This document shows positions 28,204 through 36,247 of a stretch of 64,000 nucleotides of DNA, one piece after another. The DNA is taken from the NCBI GenBank assembly GCA_043820105.1, contig JBDREC010000001.1, positions 53,619 to 117,618 on the forward strand, read 5' to 3'. Positions within the stretch are counted from its first letter, which is position 1, and the number at the start of each line of letters is the position of its first letter. The stretch is from JBDREC01 sp043820105 [NCBI: Pseudomonadota bacterium]. GTDB taxonomy: Bacteria; Bdellovibrionota_F; JAHFAK01. Below the pieces are notes generated by a model. The model had not been told where the DNA came from and made no database searches. It saw nothing but the letters and a program-made list of their open reading frames with translations. The position numbers and the translations under genes are program-made.

Positions 28204-28926
28204 CTAAAAGGACCCGAACTTTACTGCGATTACTCCACTGATTCCACTTAATCCGGAATTATCATATCCTGCAGTATTGGTAAACAAGACAACTCTGTAA
28301 CTTGTACCAAAATTAAGACGTAAAAAACTGACCACATTAATTTCCAGAGATACTTCAGGCTCTATTATCATGAGCGTATCATTGATGGATTCAGAATCGT
28401 CCATAAGTGATCCTGAGCCGATAAGCACATTGCTCACCAGATGAAAGAGCTTGTCAGAATAAAAAATGCCTTCCAGGATGAAGCCTCCGTAAGTTAAAAA
28501 TAGGGATGAGGTGCTGGACGGAATATCCAAATCATTAACAGTGGAATATCCTCCTCCCCCGACAGACAGCATATGATTTATTATCCAGGCTCCTCTGCCG
28601 CCCATAAGCAGTCCAAATTCACCATTTACTTCACTGAACTTAATTACCGGCCCACCCATTCCATCAGAGCTGACAGAATTTTTATCAAACATAGTTTTTT
28701 CGCTTTTTTCCTTTTTGGGGTTTTCCTTTTCAAGGTCCACTTCAAACTCTGCATCCTCCTGATCCGTTATTGCTGGGTTTTTTGCGATATCCTGGGCGAT
28801 TGCTTTTTCGGGGTCCTTCTGATCTTCAAGACCAGTGCTAGAATCATTATTTTCCTGAGCTTGAATACTAAAAGCTGAAAATAAAAATAATAGGATTAAT
28901 GTAATAAAAAGTTTTTTAGATTTCAT
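28204..28926 (-). CDS. Exported protein with beta-barrel-like C-terminus
   Basis: The frame stays open to 29,004, but a GGAGG ribosome binding site 8 nt before the ATG at 28,926 gives a clean signal peptide (MKSKKLFITLILLFLFSAF...QAQ), so that start is used (240 residues). A charged, Glu/Lys-rich segment (to about residue 90) is followed by amphipathic beta-strands with Gly turns (VNGEFGLLMGGRGAWIINHMLSVGGG) typical of small outer-membrane barrels. It lies behind the START-like gene on the same strand and may share its transcript. Confidence 0.7.
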   Translation of the reverse strand: MKSKKLFITLILLFLFSAFSIQAQENNDSSTGLEDQKDPEKAIAQDIAKNPAITDQEDAEFEVDLEKENPKKEKSEKTMFDKNSVSSDGMGGPVIKFSEVNGEFGLLMGGRGAWIINHMLSVGGGGYSTVNDLDIPSSTSSLFLTYGGFILEGIFYSDKLFHLVSNVLIGSGSLMDDSESINDTLMIIEPEVSLEINVVSFLRLNFGTSYRVVLFTNTAGYDNSGLSGISGVIAVKFGSF

Positions 28927-28993
28927 ATTCAGTAACCTCCAGTTAAGATTATAAATCCATCGGCATCGTAGCAAATGTTCCATTTTGGGTCCA

Positions 28994-29713
28994 CTAAAGA
29001 TCAAAACTTTTCACTTTCTTCTTATCATAATCAATTCGAACTTTTTTCTTTGAGGTCCAGGTTCTGTCGGCACTTCGATTAACGATTCCTTCAATGATTT
29101 TTTCTAGGGCAGCATCAGCAAGCCACGCTTTAACTGAACTTGGAACAGATGTGCTCGGAACCACCAGGAATTCATATTGTAAAAAGAAATCATGCTCGCC
29201 TGGGTTTGAAATGGTCCAGCTTCCTTTATTAACAGTAGTTCTTCCAAAACCTTTTTCTTTTGGAAGATCTATGTTTGACCATGTTTCAATTAATTTGCTT
29301 TTTGAAAGCTCAAAGGGATCAACTAAAGTCTGATATTTTAAATCATTACATGGCCATGGAAGATCCATTAATGCTGTTTGAACAAATGTTCCATCTTTCT
29401 TTGGTGCTTCACAGACTGTTGGGAACTTTTTGCTTTGGCCAGGCAGAAAATTTGCATAGTTTTTCCAATCTCGTATAGCTCTAACAAAATTTTCTTTGGA
29501 AGTTGGTACGTACATTCTGGCAATAACTTGTGGAATGTCAGTTCCCTGGGCTTTTACTTTCATATAGTAAATTGGATAAGAAGTCCCATTTTTTTGCTTA
29601 TATTTTGAACCATACTTATTATAGTAGTCATCTAAGTTTTCAGAAAAAGCTGTGAAGATAAATCCAAGGAGAAGTGAAAAAATCATAATCTGTTTTATTA
29701 GCTTCATTTTCAT
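28994..29713 (-). CDS. Exported START/SRPBCC-fold lipid-binding-like protein
   Basis: A 239-residue protein with a signal peptide (residues 1-24, ending AFS). The body resembles the START (SRPBCC) family of hydrophobic-ligand-binding proteins: YYMKVKAQGTDIPQVIARMYVP, then DWKNYANFLPGQSKK, DLPWPCNDLKYQTLVD and a long C-terminal helix (SSVKAWLADAALEKIIEGIVNR) that would close the pocket. Periplasmic lipid handling is a fair guess from the fold. It precedes the exported protein at 28,204. Confidence 0.7.
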   Translation of the reverse strand: MKMKLIKQIMIFSLLLGFIFTAFSENLDDYYNKYGSKYKQKNGTSYPIYYMKVKAQGTDIPQVIARMYVPTSKENFVRAIRDWKNYANFLPGQSKKFPTVCEAPKKDGTFVQTALMDLPWPCNDLKYQTLVDPFELSKSKLIETWSNIDLPKEKGFGRTTVNKGSWTISNPGEHDFFLQYEFLVVPSTSVPSSVKAWLADAALEKIIEGIVNRSADRTWTSKKKVRIDYDKKKVKSFDL

Positions 29714-29874
29714 ATCCTCATTTTTTAAAAACTCTTAATATCATTTTCAACGGACTTGTCAATTGTCTAGATGTGTGGAATTTTGCTATTTTCACACATA
29801 AATTATGTCAATGTGTGATTAAAATGATTTCCAAAAATCTGACATCTAAATATCTAAGTTCATAATTCTTATAT

Positions 29875-29906
29875 CTTAATCTTAATCTTAATCTTAATCT
29901 TAATCT
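29875..29906 (+). repeat. 6-bp tandem repeat (CTTAAT)
   Basis: Five perfect CTTAAT units lie in the gap before the sigma-54 promoter at 29,929. The same hexamer, on the other strand, occurs inside the gene at 39,534-40,676. Confidence 0.85.
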
Positions 29907-29928
29907 GTTTTTTGGGGTATCAAAGGTT

Positions 29929-29944
29929 TGGCATAAAAGTTGCT
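29929..29944 (+). promoter_or_regulatory. Sigma-54 promoter, upstream of the 30,015 gene
   Basis: TGGCAT-N5-TTGCT matches the sigma-54 consensus at all core positions with exact spacing. Transcription should start near 29,955, inside the following 8-bp repeat array. Confidence 0.75.
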
Positions 29945-29951
29945 ATTACAA

Positions 29952-30000
29952 GGGAACAAGAGCGCAAGAGAACAAGGGAACAGTGGAACAAGAGAACAAG
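29952..30000 (+). repeat. Degenerate 8-bp tandem repeat (GGGAACAA)
   Basis: Six units (GGGAACAA, GAGCGCAA, GAGAACAA, GGGAACAG, TGGAACAA, GAGAACAA), related to the array at 21,131. It overlaps the open N-terminal part of the reading frame that leads into the gene at 30,015. Confidence 0.85.
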
Positions 30001-30014
30001 ATGTTATAGAAGAA

Positions 30015-30542
30015 GTGCTTTTGGATAAAGAGCATTATTTTGAGTGTTTTGAATATAATAAAAATGAAGAAAATAATGTTAAAGTGCCAATAAGTTGTGA
30101 TTTTTATAGAGGGGAAGAATTTGTTAATTTTGATATATCAGGTTTTTGCCAGGAGAAACTGCAAAGCTATATGATTGAATATTTGGCTTCATTATTGCCC
30201 ATTAAATTTCCGTTACCAATTGTAGTTGTTCCTTATTATCCTTATAATAGATATTATTGTACAACTTGCCCTGAGCTTGAAAATGATGAATCTTGTTTTT
30301 ACACTACAGCAGGTCTAAACATAGAAATCCCATATTATTATTTCAGATCCTTAATCAAGCTTTGGGATGGTTATTCAAATCTAGATAATTACTGTGGAAG
30401 TTACGAGGTAAAAGAAGAAATTGAATTTCGCTTAGCTGCCTGCCCAATTTTAAACGATTTTATTAGCAAAAAAACAGTAATATCACCTGCCAGCAACCAG
30501 CAACCAGCAACTAGCAACCCAAAACCAGAAACCAACAACTAA
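30015..30542 (+). CDS. Small Cys/Tyr-rich protein of unknown function
   Basis: The frame is open from a TTG at 29,940, but that codon lies inside the -12 box of a sigma-54 promoter and the first 20 codons are an 8-bp repeat, so translation more likely begins at GTG 30,015 (or TTG 30,021); neither has a strong ribosome binding site. The body (about 155 residues) has acidic strands, a Pro/Tyr-rich stretch (VVVPYYPYNRYYCTTCPE) and about seven Cys. The last 17 codons (SNQQPATSNPKPETNN) are a 7-bp repeat. There is no signal peptide and no known domain. Confidence 0.55.
   Translation: MLLDKEHYFECFEYNKNEENNVKVPISCDFYRGEEFVNFDISGFCQEKLQSYMIEYLASLLPIKFPLPIVVVPYYPYNRYYCTTCPELENDESCFYTTAGLNIEIPYYYFRSLIKLWDGYSNLDNYCGSYEVKEEIEFRLAACPILNDFISKKTVISPASNQQPATSNPKPETNN
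30491..30539 (+). repeat. Coding degenerate 7-bp tandem repeat (CAGCAAC)
   Basis: Seven units drifting from CAGCAAC to CAACAAC form the last codons of the preceding gene and end at its stop codon. Because 7 is not a multiple of 3, the encoded peptide does not repeat until 21 bases. Confidence 0.85.
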
Positions 30543-30622
30543 GAATCTAAATATTTTTCTTTATTTTTTTTCTTTATAATTTTAATAAACAATACCAATT
30601 ATAAAACAGTAAGGAAAAAAAC

Positions 30623-32212
30623 TTGTCAGCAAAGAAAAAATCAGATGAAACAGGAAAAACAGTTGCCCATAGACTTGCAAAAAAACAAAGAGAAATAGGT
30701 GTAGCCGAATTCTTTTCAAGAAACAGACATCTTCTGGGTTTTGATAATAAACGAAAAGCCTTAATGACTACTATAAAAGAAGCTGTTGATAATTCTTTGG
30801 ATGCCTGTGAAGAAGCTCATGTTTTGCCTGAAATAATCGTTGAATTAACGGACCTTGGTAATGATCGCTTTAGAGTTATGGTTGAAGATAATGGTCCTGG
30901 AATTTTAAAAAAGCATATTGGAAAAATTTTTGCGAAACTTTTATATGGAAGTAAGTTTCATACAATGAAGCAGAGCAGGGGACAACAAGGCATTGGCATT
31001 TCAGCTTCTGTTATGTATGCTCAACTTACAACAGGTCGCAGTGCAACAATTATTTCAAAGATTAAAAAAGATGAACCAGCACAAATGATGACTTTAAGAA
31101 TAAATACAAAAAAGAATGCTCCAGAAATTTTAAAAGATGAAATAATTGAGTGGGAAAAAGATCATGGAACAAGGATTGAGCTTGAACTTGAAGCAAGCTA
31201 TCAAGGTGGCTTTCAGAGCATTGATGAATATTTAAGGCAAACAGCAATTACAAATCCACATGTTACAATAATTTACAAAAACCCAAAGCAAGAGCAAAAG
31301 GACTTTCTTAGAGTAACAGAAACTATGCCGCCTGATCCAAAGGAAATCAAACCTCATCCTTATGGTGTAGAGCTTGGTTTGCTACAACAAATGGCCAAGC
31401 ACACTGAATCTAAGACCTTGCAAAGCTTTTTAATAAATGAATTTAGTCGTGTTGGTCCAGGAACCGCTAAAGAAATTTGCAAAAATTCAGAACTTGATCC
31501 TGCTTGTAAAGCGCATTTATTAAAAAGAGAACCTCTTGAAAGACTATTTGAGGGAATTAAAAAAACAAAAATAATTAACCCTCCTACAGATTGTATTAGT
31601 CCTATTGGCGAAGAACTAATTGAAGCAAGCTTGAAAAAAGAAATTGAAGCTGAGTTTTATTGTGCTTGTACCAGACCACCTTCAGTTTATAGAGGCAATC
31701 CATTTATTGTAGAAGCTGGCATTGCCTATGGTGGGAATCAAGAAACTGATAAGCTTATTAAGCTTATGCGCTTTGCTAATCGTGTGCCTCTTTTATATCA
31801 GCAATCAGCTTGTGCTGTAACAAAAACAGTAACGCAAACTTTATGGCGCTCATATGGATTAAGTCAAAGTCGAGGTGCTTTGCCATCTGGACCTGCGACT
31901 TTAATTGTTCATATTGCTTCTGTTTGGGTTCCTTTTACTTCTGAATCAAAAGAAGCAATAGCCCATTATCCAGAAATAAAGAAAGAAATAAAGCTAGCTT
32001 TGCAAGTTGTTGGAAGAAAGCTTTCATCTTATGTTAATAAGAAAAAAAGAATACATGCAGAGAGCAAAAAAAGAGATTATATTTCAATATATATTCCACA
32101 TGTTTCAGAAGCTCTTAGTGACTTGTTGGGAAAAGAAGTTGATAAGCCTAAGACGGAAGAGTTGTTGAAAGTTATTTTGGAGAAGCATCGTGGGAAATTG
32201 GAAGATGCTTGA
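30623..32212 (+). CDS. top6B: DNA topoisomerase VI subunit B
   Basis: ATPase subunit of the type IIB topoisomerase, which passes one duplex through another. The GHKL fold is complete: N box KEAVDNSLDACEE (~57), G1 VEDNGPGI (~93), and SRGQQGIGISASVMYAQLTTG (~118-138), which holds the lid and G2. A helix-two-turn-helix region (VGPGTAKEICKNSELDPA) follows, then the transducer domain with the switch-Lys region QSRGALPSGPATL. The 529-residue length equals that of archaeal Top6B lacking the C-terminal Ig-like domain. The start is TTG at 30,623. It is followed after 97 bp by top6A. This enzyme is usual in archaea and plants, sporadic in bacteria. Confidence 0.95.
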   Translation: MSAKKKSDETGKTVAHRLAKKQREIGVAEFFSRNRHLLGFDNKRKALMTTIKEAVDNSLDACEEAHVLPEIIVELTDLGNDRFRVMVEDNGPGILKKHIGKIFAKLLYGSKFHTMKQSRGQQGIGISASVMYAQLTTGRSATIISKIKKDEPAQMMTLRINTKKNAPEILKDEIIEWEKDHGTRIELELEASYQGGFQSIDEYLRQTAITNPHVTIIYKNPKQEQKDFLRVTETMPPDPKEIKPHPYGVELGLLQQMAKHTESKTLQSFLINEFSRVGPGTAKEICKNSELDPACKAHLLKREPLERLFEGIKKTKIINPPTDCISPIGEELIEASLKKEIEAEFYCACTRPPSVYRGNPFIVEAGIAYGGNQETDKLIKLMRFANRVPLLYQQSACAVTKTVTQTLWRSYGLSQSRGALPSGPATLIVHIASVWVPFTSESKEAIAHYPEIKKEIKLALQVVGRKLSSYVNKKKRIHAESKKRDYISIYIPHVSEALSDLLGKEVDKPKTEELLKVILEKHRGKLEDA

Positions 32213-32213
32213 A

Positions 32214-32272
32214 TAAGCGGTAAGTGGTAAGCTATAAGTGGTAAGTTTAGTTGCTGGTTGCTAGTTGCAAGT
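32214..32272 (+). repeat. Degenerate 7-bp tandem repeat (TAAGTGG to AGTTGCT)
   Basis: Eight 7-bp units start just after the top6B stop; the unit drifts from TAAGCGG/TAAGTGG to AGTTGCT/GGTTGCT. It fills most of the gap between top6B and top6A. Confidence 0.85.
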
Positions 32273-32309
32273 GTAAAAAAAAAATATAAGAATAAAGGAT
32301 TATTTGAAA

Positions 32310-33413
32310 ATGCCAAAAAAGATAAATAGTCAAAAAATTGTGCTTGAAAAGATTGAAAACATTGCTCGTAAAGTGCATAAAAAAATATTGAGAAAGGCTC
32401 AACCTGAGCTTACTTCTCCTATTCGGGCCCTATCTAATGTTAAATATGATAAGAAAGAAGGGTATTTCGCGATTTTGGGAAAGATGAAATCCAGAACCTT
32501 AACAGCGTCCTCAGTTAAGACCTTTGCACAGACTTTAAAATTGATGACTCTATCAAAGGAGCTTGTAAAAACCCATGATATAGCTACCAAAAGGGAAGCT
32601 TACTATGTTTCTAAAAACTGGGATTCGGCCCGTTTTAATGAACAGCCAGAGTCAGATGCTGTTATGGATGATGTGGAAGCAATGCTGGAAGTTAATAGAG
32701 AGCAAATGGGCTTTATTCCAGAAGAAAAAGGTGGAGATGTTGCTGGCAAATTAATTGTAATAGATACAGACCTTGATACAGGAAAAGCTATTAAGATTGA
32801 TTGTACAAAATTTGGATCAGGCGCTTATTCTGTTCCATCTTCTGTTGAAGAATTGAAATTTGAAACTAATGCAAAATATCTTTTAGCAATTGAAACATCA
32901 GGTATGTTCCAGCGTCTTGTTAAGCACAATTACTGGAAAAAGAATAATTGTATTTTAGTAAGCTTAGGCGGTGTTCCAACAAGGGCTTGTAGAAGGTTTA
33001 TAAGAAGACTATCTGATGAGAAGAAACTTCCAGTTTACGTTTTTACAGATGGTGATCCTTATGGTTATTTAAATATTTATAGAACACTAAAAGTTGGTTC
33101 AGGAAATGCAGCTCACATTAATCAATATTTTTGTGTTCCTAATGCAAAGTTTATTGGTATTACTCCTAATGATATTGAAGACTACAAACTTCCTTCGCAT
33201 CCACTAAAAGACATTGATATAAAAAGGATTAAAGATGGGGTGAAGAATGACCCTTTTGTTAAGCATTATAAACAGTGGCAAAAGGCTTTATCAAAACTTG
33301 TTAAAATGAAGGTTAGGGCTGAGCAGCAAGCACTCGCAACCCATGGGCTTAACTTTGTAATTAGTGATTATTTGCCACAAAAGCTTAAGAATAAAAAAAG
33401 CTGGCTTCCTTGA
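32310..33413 (+). CDS. top6A: DNA topoisomerase VI subunit A (Spo11-like)
   Basis: DNA-cleaving subunit of topoisomerase VI. The winged-helix domain carries the Spo11-type motif TKREAYYV, with the second Tyr (~99) the expected catalytic residue. The Toprim domain has Glu in LLAIETSGMF and the metal-binding DGDPYG box in VFTDGDPYGYLNIYRTLK. At 367 residues it is full length. A TTG two codons upstream (32,304) is possible, but AAAGGAT is placed correctly for the ATG at 32,310. With top6B it should form an A2B2 enzyme acting on supercoils and catenanes in the cytoplasm. Confidence 0.95.
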   Translation: MPKKINSQKIVLEKIENIARKVHKKILRKAQPELTSPIRALSNVKYDKKEGYFAILGKMKSRTLTASSVKTFAQTLKLMTLSKELVKTHDIATKREAYYVSKNWDSARFNEQPESDAVMDDVEAMLEVNREQMGFIPEEKGGDVAGKLIVIDTDLDTGKAIKIDCTKFGSGAYSVPSSVEELKFETNAKYLLAIETSGMFQRLVKHNYWKKNNCILVSLGGVPTRACRRFIRRLSDEKKLPVYVFTDGDPYGYLNIYRTLKVGSGNAAHINQYFCVPNAKFIGITPNDIEDYKLPSHPLKDIDIKRIKDGVKNDPFVKHYKQWQKALSKLVKMKVRAEQQALATHGLNFVISDYLPQKLKNKKSWLP

Positions 33414-33424
33414 GAGGAAAATTT

Positions 33425-34321
33425 ATGTTTAAAAGATTGATTCTGTTATGTGTTTTTACATTTTTATTCAATACATGCCTAGAGTCATCTGGTAGCGCTA
33501 ATGATGAATGCACTGGTGATTCGGATTGTGGTTCAAATTCAACCTGTGGTGAAAGTGATGTTGATTGCGATGGCTTTGATGATGGAGGTACAGATTGCAA
33601 TGATAATGATTCAGCAATACATGTAGGTGCTGATGAAATTGATGATGATAAAGACAATGATTGCAATGGATTAATAGATGAAGAGATGGTAAAGGAAAAC
33701 GCAATATTAAATGAACTGATTTCTTGTTCCAGTGACTATCTTGCAAGTGCTGATTTTGTTTTTTTAGATGAAAATCAGACAATTAGTATTTCATCTAATT
33801 CAAGTGATATTACAATCAATGAGGCTTTTAGTGAACTTTCATATTCTTCTGATTTCTTTGTATCCCAAACTTATTTAGATAATTCATTAAGTGAAATAAG
33901 TAGTAATGAAACTTATAATGCTTTGAAGATTGAAGATGAAGATCAAACAACAAGCCAGGGGTTTTCTTTTTCATGGAATGTTGATGACCCACCCCAGCAC
34001 CTTGACCATACATTATGGTTTGCAAAAGATAAAAGATTTAAACTACATACAACAGAATATGAATTCTGGGAGTATTATAACTCTGTATCATGTGAAAGCA
34101 TATACATTAGCTTTTGGACTTGTAATGAGAATGGCGATTCTGATGTTTTTGCAGTTTTAGTTGTAAAAGCCGAATCCAATATTATTTATGCTTTTGAGGA
34201 AATAATAGAAAATTATGATGATGACTATTATTTTATTTTAAATGGATGGTATTTTGATATTTCAAGTGAAATGTTTCTTAAAAAAGTCGATAGTTTAGAT
34301 TTAATACAAGCCTTGTTTTAA
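33425..34321 (+). CDS. Exported protein with MopE-like Asp/Cys metal-binding motif
   Basis: Starts at ATG 33,425 behind GAGAGGAAA, 11 bp after top6A. An N-terminal hydrophobic segment ends in a Cys (LFNTC), so it may be a lipoprotein, though the lipobox is atypical. Residues about 25-85 are a MopE-type putative metal-binding motif: DVDCDGFDDGGTDCNDNDSAIHVGADEIDDDKDNDCNGLIDEE, written here only to name the Asp/Cys pattern, which is common in Myxococcota and relatives. The remaining 210 residues (acidic, Ser/Tyr/Phe-rich, Cys-containing) are unrecognised. It is probably on the outer membrane or cell surface and binds Ca2+. Confidence 0.75.
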   Translation: MFKRLILLCVFTFLFNTCLESSGSANDECTGDSDCGSNSTCGESDVDCDGFDDGGTDCNDNDSAIHVGADEIDDDKDNDCNGLIDEEMVKENAILNELISCSSDYLASADFVFLDENQTISISSNSSDITINEAFSELSYSSDFFVSQTYLDNSLSEISSNETYNALKIEDEDQTTSQGFSFSWNVDDPPQHLDHTLWFAKDKRFKLHTTEYEFWEYYNSVSCESIYISFWTCNENGDSDVFAVLVVKAESNIIYAFEEIIENYDDDYYFILNGWYFDISSEMFLKKVDSLDLIQALF

Positions 34322-34356
34322 TTTTCTTTTAAATAACACTTTTTATTTAAAATTTA

Positions 34357-34608
34357 TTATGTTGGATCTGATCCTGGGATAGTATTGTCAACTACATATC
34401 TAGAGTCAATTGTTTTTTCTGCTTGAACCCAATCTTCAAAGTGGTCATTGCCATTAAAGCCTCTTTCCTCTGCCATGAAATAAGCTGTTTCTGCTATTTT
34501 CCTGTCTCTTTCCTCTGCAGTAATGTAAGTTCTAGATCTTTGAGTTCTGTTTCGTGTTGTTTTTTTTGTCTGGAAAGAGGAGTTGTTTGAAGTTGTTTTG
34601 GTTTTCAT
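34357..34608 (-). CDS. Small DUF2934-like protein
   Basis: An 83-residue soluble protein. The N-terminal 25 residues are Thr/Ser/Arg-rich and probably disordered. The rest (EERDRKIAETAYFMAEERGFNGNDHFEDWVQAE) matches the pattern of DUF2934: paired helices ending in a Trp-x-x-Ala-Glu, function unknown. A GGAG ribosome binding site lies at the right distance. It has its own promoter region (144-bp gap upstream) and is convergent with the MopE-like gene. Confidence 0.7.
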   Translation of the reverse strand: MKTKTTSNNSSFQTKKTTRNRTQRSRTYITAEERDRKIAETAYFMAEERGFNGNDHFEDWVQAEKTIDSRYVVDNTIPGSDPT

Positions 34609-34751
34609 GATAATTCTCCTATTTGTTTTGACCGGTTATTAAAAATTATTAGCATAAAGAATAAGATTATTTCAATAAAAAAATGATATGTTGTTGAAAA
34701 TAATGATGAAACAATTCCAAGGCTTTGCGTGAAATGTCTAAGTTGATGCTT

Positions 34752-36053
34752 TTATTTTACTTTTATTTTACCTAATGTTGATGAAAGTTTTCTGTTTCTA
34801 GCATTTTCAATTTTATCAATTTGAATATTATATTTAGCCGAAAAGTTAATCATTCCAAGTGAATTTAAGTCTTCTGCTGTAATTGTACTTTCCCGGGATG
34901 TTGCTATAAATTCTTTCACAAGATACGCTTTGTCAATTTCGATATTTAACTTACTATAAAAATCAGCTTTCATAATATTTTTAATATCTTTTGCTACAAT
35001 GCTGCTTTCTGTTGAATATAGCGTTAATTGGTCTATATTTTCTAAGTGCTGAGTGTGTATATTATACTTATTTGTTACATTTAGGAGCTTGATATTTGAA
35101 AAAGAATTTAAAACAATATTTCCTTCATCTCCTTTTATTTCAAGTCGTTCGATATCTTTAGCTTTATTAATAACAATTTTAAAATTTGATGAAATATTTG
35201 CCATGTTACAATTGGATATTGATTCAATTATAATTTCCAAGTCATTTGAGTTTAATTTTAACTTGTCTACAGAGTCGATATTATTAATTTCAAACTTTTT
35301 TTCTGTTTTTATTTCAACATTTTTTATTTTAGCTATACTTTCAATATTTACCCACTGTGAATCAATTTCTAGGGTATCTTGGTTTTCAGGTAAAAATATT
35401 TCTATAAGAAGTTTTTTTTCAATATTCGCGTCTTTTTTTTCTTCAAGTTTTAAACCCTGAGCATTTAATTTTAATGTATTCTTTTTATAACTTTCACTGA
35501 AGTTTATTTTTCCAATTGCTTGCTGTTTTTCAAGATCTTCCTGTGAAAGCTCATCCTTTGATATAATTACAAGTTTTCTTATTACTTTAAACGTATTGTC
35601 TGTTGATTTTGTTACCTTAAAGCCAATATCATCACCTTTTAAATAAATTTTAGCATTTTCAAGCTCATATTCTTTTTCATTTAAAATAATTTCAAAAGAA
35701 GGAGCCTCTGTTTGAGACTTTTCCTGATGTTTTTTAATAAGCTTCTTTATTTTATCAACCTTTCTTTCAATTTTACCCTTTAATTTCTCAACTAGTCCTG
35801 CCTCTTTTGAGTATCCTTCTTTTATATCTTCTTTTTTCTCCTCTGTTGTTTTGATTTCCTCAGTATTCTCTTGATTTTGACTTGCTTCATTTTCTACACT
35901 TTCTTGTGTTGCTTCTGGAAGTAGAGCTTGTGTTGCTTGCGGAACCAGAGTCTCTTTGCTAGCTTGACCAGTGTCCTTATCCTGTGCAAAAGCAAGTGAA
36001 AAAATGAAAAGCACAGACATCAGATAACAATATATTAATAGTTTTTTAATCAT
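34752..36053 (-). CDS. Exported protein with coiled coil and beta-solenoid-like repeats
   Basis: A 433-residue protein with a signal peptide (residues 1-23, ending FAQ). A Gln/Glu/Lys-rich linker (25-75) and a basic coiled coil (about 75-112, EKLKGKIERKVDKIKKLIKK) follow. From about 115 on there are regularly spaced beta-strand segments of roughly 20 residues (IKNVEIKTEK, VDKLKLNSND, IERLEIKGDE, IKLLNVTNKY, IDQLTLYSTE), as in right-handed beta-solenoids or DUF2807-like putative adhesins. An AGGAG ribosome binding site precedes the ATG. It is likely periplasmic or surface exposed; function is unknown. Confidence 0.7.
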   Translation of the reverse strand: MIKKLLIYCYLMSVLFIFSLAFAQDKDTGQASKETLVPQATQALLPEATQESVENEASQNQENTEEIKTTEEKKEDIKEGYSKEAGLVEKLKGKIERKVDKIKKLIKKHQEKSQTEAPSFEIILNEKEYELENAKIYLKGDDIGFKVTKSTDNTFKVIRKLVIISKDELSQEDLEKQQAIGKINFSESYKKNTLKLNAQGLKLEEKKDANIEKKLLIEIFLPENQDTLEIDSQWVNIESIAKIKNVEIKTEKKFEINNIDSVDKLKLNSNDLEIIIESISNCNMANISSNFKIVINKAKDIERLEIKGDEGNIVLNSFSNIKLLNVTNKYNIHTQHLENIDQLTLYSTESSIVAKDIKNIMKADFYSKLNIEIDKAYLVKEFIATSRESTITAEDLNSLGMINFSAKYNIQIDKIENARNRKLSSTLGKIKVK

Positions 36054-36247
36054 GGGAAACTCCTTTTAAAAAAAATATTACAAATAAAAAAGATGCTACT
36101 TATATATCTTTTTGCTTTTATGGTCTAGATAAAAATCGAGATACAATTCAAGTTGACTTGAAATCACTTATATGAGAAAGGTCCATAATGAATTGATACA
36201 TGCTTGCTTGGCATATTTTAATATTTATAAATATTAGTGAGGAAAAA

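Noticed and set aside
33498-33782. Minus-strand ORF opposite the MopE-like motif
   Set aside because: It is His/Asn-rich low-complexity antisense of the Asp/Asn-rich coding region with no start signal.
36218-36235. TGGCAT upstream of the radical SAM gene
   Set aside because: No TTGC at the required distance, only AT-rich sequence.
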